From: Pseudomonas cuatrocienegasensis
GTDB taxonomy: Bacteria > Pseudomonadota > Gammaproteobacteria > Pseudomonadales > Pseudomonadaceae
Length of the DNA: 53,156 nucleotides
Assembly (NCBI RefSeq): GCF_900110925.1
Contig: NZ_FOFP01000024.1
Location: forward strand, 1 to 53,156
Direction of reading: 5' to 3'
The notes under the pieces are model-generated. The model did not search any database. It saw only the letters and a list, made by a program, of their open reading frames with translations, and was not told the origin of the DNA. The position numbers were made by a program, and so were the translations under genes. Shown one piece after another: positions 8,161 through 15,663 of the stretch (its first letter is position 1; every line of letters starts with the position of its first letter).

Positions 8161-8511
8161 TTACTCGGTGATAGGCGCTTCGCCGTCGTCTTCGTTGTCG
8201 CCGCTAATGGCATCGAAGCAGCGTAGCTGGTGCCCCTCTTCGCCGGCCTTGAGCTGCCAGCAGGCATCTTCACTCTGGTACTGCGCCGCGCGCACTTCGC
8301 CGAGGCTGAAGCGCCAGCTGCGGTGTGTGCGGCCGTCGATGCACTCGATTCCCAGCAAGGGCCGCGCTGTGCTGTCCGCATCGGCCGAGCCCGAGGCGAC
8401 CTGGGCGAGCAGTTCCTTGTCGAGGCTGAACTGCCAGGCATGCAGGCCGTCGATTTCCAGCATGTCGGCGGCTTCCAGCGCCTCGATCAGGCTGTTGTGG
8501 GATGAGGTCAT
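8161..8511 (-). CDS. Small conserved Pseudomonas protein (DUF5629-like), function unknown
   Basis: The 116-residue acidic protein reads MTSSHNSLIEALEAADMLEIDGLHAWQF and ends in a charged EDDGEAPITE tail. It has no signal peptide or membrane segment. It resembles a small Pseudomonas family that I remember as DUF5629, but that assignment is from memory and unverified. The ATG at 8511 has an AAGAGA sequence 6 bases upstream; the in-frame ATG two codons earlier sits directly on that sequence and is less likely. The neighbouring oxidoreductase-like gene lies upstream on the same strand with 26 bases between. Confidence 0.65.
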   Translation of the reverse strand: MTSSHNSLIEALEAADMLEIDGLHAWQFSLDKELLAQVASGSADADSTARPLLGIECIDGRTHRSWRFSLGEVRAAQYQSEDACWQLKAGEEGHQLRCFDAISGDNEDDGEAPITE

Positions 8512-8537
8512 GGGCATTCTCTTGTCGGTGGATGGGC

Positions 8538-9179
8538 TCAGCGGCCCAGGCGGCGTAAGTGGTCGGACTCTATCACGCGCACGCCCTGGTCTTCCTCCAG
8601 GGCCAGGCGCCACAGGGCGCGGGCCAGCACGGCGACCTCGATGCCGCGGTAGCGACCGGGCAGCCAGCGCATCAAGGGGGCGGCCAGGCGTTCGCCGAGG
8701 CGGAAGTCGTTGCGTGGGCCGAGCAGCAGCGAGGGCCTGGCCAGGGTCAATTGCGGCCAGTTCTGGGCGATCAGCGCCTGTTCGGTCTCACCTTTGACCC
8801 GGTTGTAGAACACCGAGGAGGCCGGGTCGGCGCCCAGCGCGCTGATTACCAGCAGGTGGCGGGCACCGAGCGCTCGGGCGCGTTCGGCAAAGGCCACCAC
8901 CAGGTCATGGTCGACGGCGCGAAACGCGGCCTGGGAGCCAGCCTGTTTGAGGGTCGTGCCCAGGCAGCAGAAGGCGGTGTCCACCGGCCCTTGCAACTGC
9001 GGCAGCAGGTCGCTCAGTTCACCGATCGGGTTGTCCAGGTGCTGGTGTTCGGCCAGTGGCCGGCGGCTGGGGGCCAGCACGCGGCTGACGGTTGGCTCGC
9101 TGAGCAGGCGGTCGAGCAGGTGCTCGCCGGTGAGACCGGTCGCGCCGGCGAGAAGAATATGCTGCGGGGTCAAATACAT
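8538..9179 (-). CDS. NAD(P)-binding Rossmann protein (atypical SDR, HTATIP2-like)
   Basis: The 213-residue protein opens with a dinucleotide-binding loop, ILLAGATGLTGEHLL, followed by VDTAFCCLGTTLKQAGS and HLLVISALGADPASSVFYNRVKGETEQAL. That carries the Y-x3-K pair typical of atypical short-chain dehydrogenases related to HTATIP2/CC3 and YbjT-like NAD(P)H-binding proteins. The substrate is unknown; no catalytic partner is evident. It probably forms a small reverse-strand group with the DUF5629-like gene (26 bases downstream) and possibly the MORN lipoprotein gene (32 bases upstream). Confidence 0.85.
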   Translation of the reverse strand: MYLTPQHILLAGATGLTGEHLLDRLLSEPTVSRVLAPSRRPLAEHQHLDNPIGELSDLLPQLQGPVDTAFCCLGTTLKQAGSQAAFRAVDHDLVVAFAERARALGARHLLVISALGADPASSVFYNRVKGETEQALIAQNWPQLTLARPSLLLGPRNDFRLGERLAAPLMRWLPGRYRGIEVAVLARALWRLALEEDQGVRVIESDHLRRLGR

Positions 9180-9211
9180 AAGGCTGGTGGTCTCCGCTCG
9201 TGGCCCTGCAA

Positions 9212-10765
9212 TTAGTCGTGTGGCGCCGACTGGGCATCACGTACCCGGCGCCATTGGTTGAGAACCGCAGGCGGTGCCCAGAGTTGCGGTTGTGAGGCTT
9301 CGAAGCCGTCGGCCTGCTCGCGTTCGGCAACATGCGCGGCGGCCAGGTCGAAGGCCTTTTGCAGGTCATCGGTCTGGCTCAGGGCGTCGGCGAACAGGGC
9401 GCGGCCGAAGTAGGTGAAGTCGGCCTCTTCCGAGCAACCGAAGGACACCCGGTCGGCGCGGGCGGCGGTCATGATCAGGGTCTTGTCGTCCTTGAGTGGC
9501 GGGATGAAACCGCCGGAGTAGCAGGCCGAAATCACCACCACCTTGTGCCGGTCCGCCAGGGGCTGCAGCAGGGTCGCCAGGTCGCGCGCGGCGAGGTCGG
9601 CCAGTTGCAGGCGCGGCTGGTCGAGATTCAGGGCGTGGCTCGCCGAGCCGTGGCTGGTCAGGTAAAGGAACACGACATCTTCCGGGCCGCTGCGCTCGGC
9701 CAGAGTCTGTACCGCCCGCGTGAGGTTCTCGCGGGTAGCCAGCGGGCGGTCGGCGAGGTGGTCGCGGTGGTTGACCAGGGTGACGCTGCCGTGGGCGGCG
9801 AAGCGCTCGGTTAGCAGGTTGGTGACATAGTCGGCTTCGCGCAGGAATACGCTCTGCTTGCCATCGCCGGCCAGGGTCAGTGTATAGAGTTCCGGCGCGG
9901 GGCTTGAGGCCGGCACGGCGGCCAGTGCCTCATCCAGCAGGCGGCCTTGATCGAGCAGGGCGATCTCCAGCGGGTCAGGCAGCAGGCGCTCGGCGTCATC
10001 GCGTATGCGGCGCCCGGCCGCCCAGGTACCGGCCTCGACCTGGCCGTCGGCGTGGGTCAGCACGCCTTGTCCATGGAGCTCATCGCGTACGAACTGGCCG
10101 ATATAGATACTGCCGTCGGCTTGGCTCAGTTGCCCCTTGCCGTGGTATCGCCAGTCGCGGAACTGACCCTGGTAACTGCTGCCATCCGTGCCGAGGTACT
10201 GGCCTTCGCCCGTCAGGCTGCCATTGTTGAATTGGCCGCTCCAGACCGCGCCGTCAGTGCCCTGGTAACGGCCTTGGCCATGAAACTGGTCAGCCTCGAA
10301 ACCGCCGCTGTACAGGTCGCCCTCGGCGCCTCGGTAACTGCCGGGGCCTTGCAGTACGCCGGCGACAAACAGTCCACTGAACTGATTGCCCTGGGCGTCG
10401 GTGCGCATACCCTGGCCGCTCGCCTGGCCGGCGCTGAACTGTCCCTGGTATTGGCTGCCGTCGGCATACAGATAAAGCCCCAGGCCGTCGAACAAACCGT
10501 CCTTGAACTGGCCCTGATAAATCTCGCCCTGACGCTCCAGACGGCCTTCGCCAGCGAAACGTCCTGCCACGAAGCTGCCGCGATAGGTGCTGCCGTCCGG
10601 GTAATCCAGGCGACCTTCACCCTGCAGGCGGCCGTCCACCAGGCTGCCGTAATAGCGCGTACCGTCGGGCAGCACGGCATCGGCCGGGAGTAGAGATTCG
10701 CCCTCGCCGCAGGCGGCAAGCAGCAGGCTGAGGCTCAAGGGGGCCAGGGCTGTTAAGCGGGGCAT
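9212..10765 (-). CDS. MORN-repeat lipoprotein with C13 (caspase/legumain-like) protease domain
   Basis: The 517-residue protein has a lipoprotein signal peptide with lipobox LLAAC (Cys19). Nine to ten MORN repeats of about 23 residues cover roughly 37-250 (pattern YxGQFxxGxxxGxGxxxxxDG). A C-terminal peptidase C13-like domain (about 290-490) carries the His-Cys dyad: His372 in YLTSHGSASH and Cys415 in VVVISACYSGGF, each following a hydrophobic beta strand as in caspase-fold proteases. The ATG at 10765 has CCGGAA upstream and starts the signal peptide; the open frame runs 30 codons further without purpose. It is likely anchored in the periplasm. MORN repeats bind membranes or proteins in other systems; the target is unknown. 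Confidence 0.87.
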   Translation of the reverse strand: MPRLTALAPLSLSLLLAACGEGESLLPADAVLPDGTRYYGSLVDGRLQGEGRLDYPDGSTYRGSFVAGRFAGEGRLERQGEIYQGQFKDGLFDGLGLYLYADGSQYQGQFSAGQASGQGMRTDAQGNQFSGLFVAGVLQGPGSYRGAEGDLYSGGFEADQFHGQGRYQGTDGAVWSGQFNNGSLTGEGQYLGTDGSSYQGQFRDWRYHGKGQLSQADGSIYIGQFVRDELHGQGVLTHADGQVEAGTWAAGRRIRDDAERLLPDPLEIALLDQGRLLDEALAAVPASSPAPELYTLTLAGDGKQSVFLREADYVTNLLTERFAAHGSVTLVNHRDHLADRPLATRENLTRAVQTLAERSGPEDVVFLYLTSHGSASHALNLDQPRLQLADLAARDLATLLQPLADRHKVVVISACYSGGFIPPLKDDKTLIMTAARADRVSFGCSEEADFTYFGRALFADALSQTDDLQKAFDLAAAHVAEREQADGFEASQPQLWAPPAVLNQWRRVRDAQSAPHD

Positions 10766-10870
10766 GGCGACGTTCCGGGGTGGGTATGACGCGAGTATGC
10801 CGCAAAGTGTGGGGAGGCGGGCAGCGGTGCCGGTGCGGCAGGGCATGCCGCGCACCGGTGCTGTCGGGTG

Positions 10871-11326
10871 TCAGACGAAGCAGAGGGTCAGCGGTTCGGC
10901 GATATAGGCCGGCTTTTCCTGGCCCTCGATTTCCAGCACAGCACGCGCCTTGAGCAGCCATTGGCTGGGGTTCTTCTCGTTGGCATCGGTCAGGGTCACG
11001 ACCAGGCGTACGCGCGAATCGACTTTCACCGGCTGGATAAAGCGCACGCTATCGAGCCCGTAGTTGACGGCCATTTTCAGGCCTTCGGGCATAAGCATGA
11101 TGTCTTCCATCAACATCGGAATCAGCGACAACGAGAGGAAACCGTGGGCAATGGTGCCGCCGAACGGCGTGCGTTTGGCTTTCTCCGGGTCGACATGGAT
11201 GAACTGGTGATCGCCTGTGCAGTCGGCGAACTGGTTGATCCGCGCCTGGTCGATGGTCAGCCAGTCGGAGCGGCCGAGTTCTTTGCCCACGTAGTCTTGC
11301 AGTTGTGCAACAGGTACTGACGGCAT
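10871..11326 (-). CDS. MaoC-family (R)-specific enoyl-CoA hydratase-like protein
   Basis: This 151-residue single hot-dog protein carries the hydratase-2 motif: QFADCTGDHQFIHVDPEKAKRTPFGGTIAHGFLSLSL holds the catalytic Asp and His residues. Such proteins hydrate trans-2-enoyl-CoA to (R)-3-hydroxyacyl-CoA, feeding polyhydroxyalkanoate or fatty-acid metabolism. The start at 11326 is fixed by a near-perfect Shine-Dalgarno (AGGAGGAAAT) immediately upstream; the longer open frame to 11446 is ignored because it crosses the palindromic repeat at 11372. It is transcribed away from the LrgA-like gene. Confidence 0.92.
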   Translation of the reverse strand: MPSVPVAQLQDYVGKELGRSDWLTIDQARINQFADCTGDHQFIHVDPEKAKRTPFGGTIAHGFLSLSLIPMLMEDIMLMPEGLKMAVNYGLDSVRFIQPVKVDSRVRLVVTLTDANEKNPSQWLLKARAVLEIEGQEKPAYIAEPLTLCFV

Positions 11327-11371
11327 ATTTCCTCCTGGAGAAGACGGGTGTTGTTTTATTCCTTGAACCCT

Positions 11372-11418
11372 TAGGGGCTGTTGCCGTTTCGTTCGCGACG
11401 AAACGGCAGCAGACCCTA
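11372..11418. repeat. Dispersed palindrome, family C (TAGGGTCTGTTG type)
   Basis: Near-perfect inverted repeat: TAGGGGCTGTTGCCGTTTCG on one side and its mirror ending CAGCAGACCCTA, with a few bases between. The same ends occur at 27187-27250 and half of one at 44742-44760. A hairpin of this size could be a non-autonomous mobile element. Confidence 0.8.
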
Positions 11419-11497
11419 GATCAGCATGCTCGCTGCCGGCGGTCAACCCTGGCGACGCATGCTGAATGGCGGGTTATAGACCAGCCACGTTGCTGCC

Positions 11498-11503
11498 TAT
11501 AAT
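11498..11503 (+). promoter_or_regulatory. Probable sigma-70 -10 box upstream of the LrgA-like gene
   Basis: A perfect TATAAT sits 70 bases before the ATG at 11573. The -35 region is weak (TATAGA at 17-base spacing), so an activator may be needed. Confidence 0.5.
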
Positions 11504-11572
11504 GGCCACTTATTGCCCGCTGGTTGCATCCTCGCGCTGCCAGTGCCGGGCTGATCGATACGGAGACTTTCC

Positions 11573-11935
11573 ATGCTGTTACGCGGCCTATCCTGGCTGG
11601 TGCTGTGCCAATTGCTGGGCACGGCCCTGAACGTGTTGCTGATGCCGATGCTGCCGGGGCCGATCATCGGCATGCTGCTGTTGTTCATCTTTCTGCTGCT
11701 GCGCGGCGAGGTCAGTGAGCCGTTGCAGCAGGCGGCCGGCAGCCTGCTGCGCTACTTGCCGCTGTTGCTGGTGCCGCCGGCAGTGGGGGTGATGGCCTAT
11801 GCCGCCGACATCGTGGCGGACTTCTGGGCCGTGGTTGGTGCGCTGGTGCTGTCGCTGGTGTTCTCGCTGGTGTTTGCCGGTTGGCTGATGCAGAAACTCA
11901 TCGAACGCCAGCAGCGTCGTCGGGGTCAGGTATGA
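11573..11935 (+). CDS. CidA/LrgA-family holin-like membrane protein
   Basis: A 120-residue protein with four predicted membrane helices carries the family's motif GPIIGMLLLFIFLL followed by LLRYLPLLLVPPAVGVMAY. CidA/LrgA proteins are small holin-like inner-membrane proteins that work with LrgB/CidB partners in controlling autolysis and, in some bacteria, pyruvate uptake. A CGGAGA Shine-Dalgarno lies 6 bases before the ATG. Its stop overlaps the start of the LrgB-like gene (ATGA), so the pair is translationally coupled. Whether it is the CidA or the LrgA type cannot be decided from sequence alone. Confidence 0.92.
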   Translation: MLLRGLSWLVLCQLLGTALNVLLMPMLPGPIIGMLLLFIFLLLRGEVSEPLQQAAGSLLRYLPLLLVPPAVGVMAYAADIVADFWAVVGALVLSLVFSLVFAGWLMQKLIERQQRRRGQV

Positions 11936-12648
11936 GTCTGGATTGGTATGGCGCCTGGCAGGCGGTCACCCACCACCCACTGTTTGGCGCCGGGGTGACC
12001 CTGGGCGCCTATCAGGTGGCGATTGCCGCATACGAGCGCACCCGTTGGGTGTTTTTGCAGCCGGTGCTGGTGTCGATGCTGATCGTGATCGGCGTGCTAC
12101 TGGTGTGCGGCCTGAGCTTTGCCGAGTACCGCGTCAGTGCCGAGGCCCTGACGCTGTTTCTGGGGCCGACCACCGTTGCGTTGGCGGTGCCGCTGTTTCT
12201 CAATCTGCGGCGTATTCGCCAGCTGTTTTGGCCGACGCTACTGACCCTGTTTATCGGTGGCGGCGTCGCCACCGTGCTGGGCGTGGCCTTTGCCTGGTTG
12301 CTGGGCGCCGAGCACCTGATGCTGATGAGCATGGCGCCCAAGTCGGTGACCTCGCCTATCGCCATGCTGGTGGCGGAGCAGATTGGTGGGATCGCAGCGC
12401 TGGCGGCGGTCTTCGTGATGATCACCGGGGTGGTCGGGGCGATTGTCGGCCCCTCGCTGCTGCGTCTGTTTGGCGTCTGTCACCCGGCGGCGATGGGTAT
12501 GGCCCTGGGTATCACCGCCCACGCAGTCGGCACCGCCAGGGCGATGCAGGAAGGCGAGGAGTGCGGCGCCTTTGCGGCGTTGGCCATGAGCCTGATGGGC
12601 ATGATCACCGCGGTGTTGCTGCCATTGGCCGTTGTGCTGTTGCGCTGA
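11932..12648 (+). CDS. LrgB/CidB-family membrane protein
   Basis: The 238-residue partner of the preceding holin-like gene begins MSLDWYGAWQAVTHHPLFG and contains the family core LFLGPTTVALAVPLF, SMAPKSVTSPIAM and GITAHAVGTARAM, spread over about seven helices. It belongs to the inner-membrane LrgB family, which acts with LrgA/CidA proteins. The ATG overlaps the upstream stop codon by four bases, which fixes the start. No LytTR or LysR regulator lies beside the pair, unlike in many lrg/cid loci. Confidence 0.93.
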   Translation: MSLDWYGAWQAVTHHPLFGAGVTLGAYQVAIAAYERTRWVFLQPVLVSMLIVIGVLLVCGLSFAEYRVSAEALTLFLGPTTVALAVPLFLNLRRIRQLFWPTLLTLFIGGGVATVLGVAFAWLLGAEHLMLMSMAPKSVTSPIAMLVAEQIGGIAALAAVFVMITGVVGAIVGPSLLRLFGVCHPAAMGMALGITAHAVGTARAMQEGEECGAFAALAMSLMGMITAVLLPLAVVLLR

Positions 12649-12739
12649 GGCGAGTGGTTAGCTGGCCCGCGCTTGGCCGCGAATACTTGAGGCGCCCTGG
12701 ACGGGCGTTGGATATTTCACCGTTTTCGAGGATATGGCG

Positions 12740-13336
12740 ATGAACCTGCCCCTGTTTCCCCTCAACACTGTGCTGTTTCCCGGTTGTCCGCTGGATTTGC
12801 AGATTTTCGAGGCGCGTTACCTGGACATGATCAGCCGCTGCATGAAGCAGGGCGAAGGCTTCGGCGTGGTGGCCATTGTTGAAGGTGATGAGGTGGGTGA
12901 AGCCGCTGGGCAGTTTGCCGCGATTGGTTGTGAGGCGCGCATCTGTGATTTTCAGCAGCGGCCCAATGGCCTGCTCGGCATCCGCGTCGAGGGTGCGCGG
13001 CGCTTCAAGGTCAACCGCGCTCAGGTATTGCCGGATCAACTGACCCTGGCCGACGTGGATTGGCTGGATGACACCGAAGCCCTACCGCTGCAAGCGGGCG
13101 ATGCCGATCTGCTGGCCCTGCTCGGCGCCTTGGTCGACCACCCGATGGTCAGCGGCCTGGGTATTGGCAGCGAGGTGGATGACCAGGCCGTGTTGGCCAA
13201 TCGCCTGGCCTACCTGCTGCCCCTGCCTCCCGAGCAGAAGGTGCAATTGCTGACCCTGGATGACCCGCAGGAACGCCTTGGCCGTCTGCAAGTGCTGCTC
13301 GAAGCGCTGCAGCGCGAGATGAATGGCGAAGGGTAG
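12740..13336 (+). CDS. Lon N-terminal substrate-binding-domain protein
   Basis: This 198-residue protein consists of a stand-alone LON substrate-binding domain. It starts MNLPLFPLNTVLFPGCPLDLQIFEARY, the classical opening, and has QERLGRLQVLLEAL at the end; no AAA+ or protease domain follows. Its role is unknown; such proteins may bind unfolded substrates. The GAGGAT Shine-Dalgarno is well placed for the ATG at 12740, whereas the in-frame ATG at 12734 touches it. The stop codon TAG at 13334-13336 is formed by the first bases of the dispersed palindrome that begins at 13333. Confidence 0.9.
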   Translation: MNLPLFPLNTVLFPGCPLDLQIFEARYLDMISRCMKQGEGFGVVAIVEGDEVGEAAGQFAAIGCEARICDFQQRPNGLLGIRVEGARRFKVNRAQVLPDQLTLADVDWLDDTEALPLQAGDADLLALLGALVDHPMVSGLGIGSEVDDQAVLANRLAYLLPLPPEQKVQLLTLDDPQERLGRLQVLLEALQREMNGEG

Positions 13337-13443
13337 GAGCGAAGGGTGGGCGCCTAGCCTTTATTCGCGATTGATCGTGGAGAGGCTTTAGCCGCGATGC
13401 TTTCAGCGCTTTCAAGGATTATCGCGAATAAATTCGCTCCTAC
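13333..13443. repeat. Dispersed palindrome, family B (GTAGGAGCGAA ends), 111 bases
   Basis: Begins GTAGGAGCGAAGGG and ends TTCGCTCCTAC, with inner inverted TTATTCGCGA/TCGCGAATAA blocks. It is the same element as 25895-25967 in the opposite orientation, with a longer centre. It supplies the TAG stop of the upstream gene. Confidence 0.85.
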
Positions 13444-13473
13444 GGATAGCGACCAATTATGTGTGTCGCGACA

Positions 13474-14790
13474 TTAGTAGCGGTACAGCAGCACCCCTTC
13501 TCCCAGGCGCCACAGCGCCATACTGCCGAGCAGTCCCAGGCATGCCGGTAGCACCAGCCACCAGATCCGCGCCGATAAGGCATGCAGCGGCGTGCGCCAC
13601 TGGCACAGGTACAGGCTGATGGCGCACAGGCTGCTGGCCAACAAGGCGCCGGCGATCACGTCGCTGGGCCAATGCACGCCCAGATAGACCCGCGAGCCGG
13701 CGATGGCGGCAGCCGGCAGGCAGGCCAGGACCAGCCAGGTCAGACGCATACGCACCGGCTGGTCGCGGCCCGCCAACACCCCCAACACCAGAAAAAAGGC
13801 GAACGCTGCCGAGCTGTGGCCGCTGGGGAAGCTGTAGCTGCTTAACGGCTCCAGCAATACGTCAGGGCGCTGTCGGGCGAACAGTGCTTTGAGTGCACCA
13901 TTGGCCAGCGCCGTGCCTAGCAGTGTGGCGACGCTGAAAATCAGCGCGCGCCACTGCCGCGTGGCCAGCAACAGCAGGCAGAGCAGCACGGCGGCGAGCA
14001 GTTGTACGCTGAAGTCGCCCAGGTGGGTGATGAAAATCACCAGTGGGTCGAGCAGGGCGCTGCGTTGCTCCTGTACCAGCGCCAGCAGCCCCTGGTCGAG
14101 TTGTATCAGCTGGGGCCAACCGATAAATAGCCCGAGCAGAACCAGCAGGCTCAGTCCGGCAGTGATAGCGCTGGCATGACGTTGGCCATGGGCGCTGCTA
14201 TGAACGCTGATCAGCACCAGCAGCGCCAGGCCCGCGGCTACTACCGCTGCTTGCGGCCAGAAACCAGGCGGCAGCGGCAGGCGCAAGGCTGCGCCTGTGG
14301 CCCAGCCCGGCAGCAGGTAGGCCACCGCCCAGCCGGCTGCCGCCAGCAGACTCACCGCCACAAAGCGGCCAAACGGCATATTGCACATGCCGGCGACCAT
14401 CGGCAGCATCGGGCGCAACGGGCCGATATAGCGGCCGACCAGCAAGCTGGCGACGCCGTAGCGTTGGAAATACTGCTCGGCCCCGGCCAGCCATTGCGGG
14501 TGATGCCGCAGGCCCGGCAAGCGCCGGATGTCCTGATGAAAGTAACGGCCCAGGCCATAGGACAATGCATCGCCAAGCAGGCCGCCGGTGTAGGCCAGCA
14601 GCAGGGTTTCGCCCAGTGACAGGCTGCCGCTGCCAGCCAGCACGGCCACGGCGAACAGCAATACGGTGCCAGGGACGACGATGCCGGCAATCGCCAGGCA
14701 CTCGATGCAGGCAATCACGAAGATTGCCAGGCCCAGCCATTGCGGGTGGGCGCCTAGCCAGGCGGTCAGACTGGCGAGCCATTCGCTCAT
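13474..14790 (-). CDS. DedA-PAP2 fusion membrane protein (lipid phosphatase-like)
   Basis: The 438-residue protein joins an N-terminal DedA/SNARE-associated domain (about 1-190) to a C-terminal PAP2 phosphatase domain (about 230-420). The DedA half shows VGRYIGPLRPMLPMVAGMCNMP. The PAP2 half has all three signature parts: KALFARQRP, SFPSGHSS and GSRVYLGVHWPSDV. DedA proteins are membrane transporters or flippases (several handle undecaprenyl phosphate), and PAP2 enzymes dephosphorylate lipid pyrophosphates, so a joint role in lipid-carrier recycling is plausible by inference. GGAGAG precedes the ATG at 14790, which overlaps the upstream mpg stop. Confidence 0.9.
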   Translation of the reverse strand: MSEWLASLTAWLGAHPQWLGLAIFVIACIECLAIAGIVVPGTVLLFAVAVLAGSGSLSLGETLLLAYTGGLLGDALSYGLGRYFHQDIRRLPGLRHHPQWLAGAEQYFQRYGVASLLVGRYIGPLRPMLPMVAGMCNMPFGRFVAVSLLAAAGWAVAYLLPGWATGAALRLPLPPGFWPQAAVVAAGLALLVLISVHSSAHGQRHASAITAGLSLLVLLGLFIGWPQLIQLDQGLLALVQEQRSALLDPLVIFITHLGDFSVQLLAAVLLCLLLLATRQWRALIFSVATLLGTALANGALKALFARQRPDVLLEPLSSYSFPSGHSSAAFAFFLVLGVLAGRDQPVRMRLTWLVLACLPAAAIAGSRVYLGVHWPSDVIAGALLASSLCAISLYLCQWRTPLHALSARIWWLVLPACLGLLGSMALWRLGEGVLLYRY

Positions 14791-15494
14791 TTGCTGCTCT
14801 CCGAAGGTGTAATCCAGTGATAGTCGCGGCCTTCGACCTGGCCACGGCGCAAAGGGTTTCGCGTGCACTGGCGCGCGTAGGCCGGGTCGACGAAGCGATA
14901 CAGCAGGTGCTCATCGCGGCCCACCGGGATGCCCAGGCGAGTGGTTTGCAGTGCGCGGGGCAGGGTGCTGCCCACATCCTCGACGAACAACCGCTGCGGG
15001 TCGAAGGGGCGTGCGTCCCAGTCGGGTACGCGCAGGCCAAGAGCCTTGCACAGCAGGGTCTGGCCGGCGCACAGGCGCTCGCTGGGACGCTGCAGTCCCA
15101 GGCGGTCGGGGTTATTGGCCTGCATGCGCGCCAGGCTCTCCGGGCCGGATACGGCGTCCAGCCAGGGCGCCGCAGATTTGATCAGTACCGCGTTGCCAGG
15201 GCCTTTGGCGCTGAAATTCAGTGAATCGCCGCCGCGGGCGTAATACATGTAGATGTGCCCGCCATCGAGAAACAGCGCGCGGCGTTTCTCGGTATAGCCA
15301 AGAGAGGCATGGCTGCCTTTCTCTTCCAGGTAGTAGGCCTCGGTTTCGATAATGCGCGCCGACAGCCAGAGATCGCCCTGCCGGTGGCGGATCACCTTGC
15401 CGAGCAGGTCGCAGGCCAGTGCGCAGGCATCGCGGTTGAAAAAGGCGGCGGGCAGGGGGCGGGCATTGTGCCAGGGCGGCGATACGGGCGGCAT
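14787..15494 (-). CDS. mpg: DNA-3-methyladenine glycosylase (AAG/MPG family)
   Basis: The 235-residue protein belongs to the AAG/MPG fold of alkyladenine glycosylases, which flip and excise alkylated purines to begin base-excision repair. It shows the N-terminal CDLLGKVIRHRQ, the catalytic stretch ARIIETEAYYLEEKGSHAS with the active-site Glu, the RALFLDGGHIYMYYARGGDSLNF core, and DNA-binding GPGNAVLIKS. It overlaps the DedA-PAP2 gene by four bases, so both are probably translated from one mRNA, although no functional link is known. It diverges from proA. Confidence 0.93.
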   Translation of the reverse strand: MPPVSPPWHNARPLPAAFFNRDACALACDLLGKVIRHRQGDLWLSARIIETEAYYLEEKGSHASLGYTEKRRALFLDGGHIYMYYARGGDSLNFSAKGPGNAVLIKSAAPWLDAVSGPESLARMQANNPDRLGLQRPSERLCAGQTLLCKALGLRVPDWDARPFDPQRLFVEDVGSTLPRALQTTRLGIPVGRDEHLLYRFVDPAYARQCTRNPLRRGQVEGRDYHWITPSESSK

Positions 15495-15621
15495 GACGGC
15501 TCTATGATCGGGCGATGCGGCGAATCATAACAACCGCGCCTTAACCCTGCCTGAATCCCTGCAAACGCGACGGTCGGGCAGCAATGGCCAGGCGGCGCTG
15601 GGCGTGGGGCGGCGGGCCAGC

Positions 15622-15627
15622 TATAAT
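15622..15627 (+). promoter_or_regulatory. Probable -10 box of the proA promoter
   Basis: A perfect TATAAT lies 37 bases upstream of the proA ATG. The -35 region is GC-rich and weak. This could drive the proA-nadD-rsfS-rlmH group and beyond. Confidence 0.55.
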
Positions 15628-15663
15628 CAGCGACTTTTTCCAACTGCCAGACTTGCGCCGCCC

